In this document: piece by piece, positions 62,941-64,000 of the stretch
Layout of the letters: every line of letters begins with the position of its first letter
How positions within the stretch are numbered: position 1 is the first letter of the stretch
Origin: Lineus longissimus
Taxonomy: Eukaryota; Nemertea; Pilidiophora; Heteronemertea; Lineidae
Assembly (NCBI RefSeq): GCF_910592395.1
Contig: NC_088313.1
Location: forward strand, 684,501 to 748,500
Reading direction: 5' to 3'
Length of the DNA stretch: 64,000 nucleotides
The notes under the pieces: generated by a model
Told to the model about the DNA's origin: nothing
The model's input: only the letters and a program-made list of their open reading frames with translations
The model's database searches: none
Translations under genes and position numbers: made by a program

Positions 62941-63341
62941 ACCGTGACAAGAGCGGTCAAATTGAATGGAAACAACCAATTTGGTACCAAAACTAGTATC
63001 CTTGATATAGAGGTGTATGCAAAGGCAGGTTCCACTGTCCATATGCTTTTCCAATACTGGGATTGTGGTCTTCATTTTTCAACAACGACCATTTAGATTT
63101 TCTTCATCAATCAGATGCCGTTACATGTCGCTGACTCTCACTGAAGTGTCGCATTGTTGTAACAGACGTGATGTGAATTTTAGTGGAAATCAGCACCGCC
63201 AGTTGGTATGCCCAATCTGGCCCTATTATTGACCGAAAAGATAATCTTGTCTTTGAGAAGTGAGGATTATTGTAGGTTTTGTATTTAGACTTTTATAGGA
63301 ACTGCTTACACATCTGTCGGTCCAATTGCTACGGGAGTGAC

Positions 63342-64000
63342 CAGTCACAATCGGGATGGTCAGACGTTTGCTCCAGTGGACAGGGTTCCCCGTTACACCG
63401 GGACAGATGACCTGCCAATGCAGTCACAATCGGGACAACCAGGCGCTTGCTCCAGTGGACAGGGTTCCCCGTTACACCGGGACAGATGACCTGCCAATGC
63501 AGTCACAATCGGGACAACCAGGCGCTTGGTCCAGTGGACAGGGTTCCCCGTTACACCGGGACAGATGACCTGCCAATGCAGTCACAATCAGGACAACCAG
63601 GCGCTTGCTCCAGTGGACAGGGTTCCCCGTTACACCGGGACAGATGACCTGCCAATGCAGTCACAATCGGGACAACCAGGCGCTTGCTCCAGTGGACAGG
63701 GTTCCCCGTTACACCGGGACAGATGACCTGCCAATGCAGTCACAATCAGGACAACCAGGCGCTTGCTCCAGTGGACAGGGTTCCCCGTTACACCGGGACA
63801 GATGACCTGCCAATGCAGTCACAATCAGGACAACCAGGCGCTTGCTCCAGTGGACAGGGTTCCCCGTTACACCGGGACAGATGACCTGCCAATGCAGTCA
63901 CAATCGGGACAACTCGACGTTCGCTAAAGGGGATAATATACCTTGTCACACCGGTGTACAGACGGCGCGCAAATGCTGTCACAATCAGGACAACTCGACG
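63342..64000. repeat. 79-bp satellite, about 8 copies, runs off the window
   Basis: Units of 79 bases with GACAGGGTTCCCCGTTACAC and CGGGACAGATGACCTGCCAA. Copies at 63440-63900 are near-identical (AATCGGG or AATCAGG; GCTTGCTCC or GCTTGGTCC). The first copy and the copies after 63910 are diverged. Since 79 is not a multiple of 3, the same 66-codon frame recurs every 79 bases; none is a gene. Confidence 0.95.

Noticed and set aside
63356-63884. Family of 66-70 codon frames
   Set aside because: The same frame recurs every 79 bases as a by-product of the satellite unit.

Overview
This is eukaryotic nuclear DNA from a bilaterian animal, most likely a marine invertebrate on the deuterostome or lophotrochozoan side. 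Four intron-rich genes keep vertebrate-like exon phases, and their proteins align closely with human YKT6, FBXO41, LHPP and GRK5/6. There are no operons or bacterial signals. Introns and spacers are rich in minisatellites, foldback/MITE-like elements and tRNA-derived SINE fragments. I cannot name the species from the sequence. All human comparisons are from memory; no search was run.

Layout. 1-4448: non-coding, possible 3' UTR of an upstream gene, SINE/LINE-like debris and the undetermined YKT6 5' region. 4462-6761 (+): YKT6, an R-SNARE, 7 coding exons, 200 aa, with a long probable 3' UTR to about 10.3 kb. 12265-22410 (-): FBXO41-like F-box protein, 14 coding exons, 892 aa, convergent with YKT6. 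24713-27056 (+): LHPP, a HAD-family phosphatase, 6 exons, 267 aa, head-to-head with FBXO41, with a piggyBac-like MITE in intron 4. 27057-37676: gene-poor, with a 64-bp and a 54-bp minisatellite, perhaps partly GRK 3' UTR. 37677-62468 (-): a GPCR kinase of the GRK4/5/6 clade, 14 exons, 568 aa, spanning 25 kb. Its 13.6-kb second intron holds a 57-bp minisatellite of about 34 copies, a 674-bp foldback, and a promoter-like patch with a possible small nested transcription unit. 62469-64000: GRK promoter (CCAAT, CRE-like and YY1-like sites), a short hairpin element and a 79-bp satellite that runs off the window.

Every exon chain was built by reading splice sites (GT/AG, all phases consistent) and checking continuity against remembered family sequences. 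The four genes belong to separate pathways (membrane fusion, ubiquitin ligase adaptor, phosphohistidine/pyrophosphate hydrolysis, GPCR desensitisation); nothing suggests they act as a system. I found no convincing new multi-gene system. The most unusual features are a Leu-ending CaaX box on YKT6, the nested foldback elements, a 71-nt hairpin between convergent genes, a repeat array abutting the GRK exon 7 splice acceptor, and the possible nested small gene in GRK intron 2.
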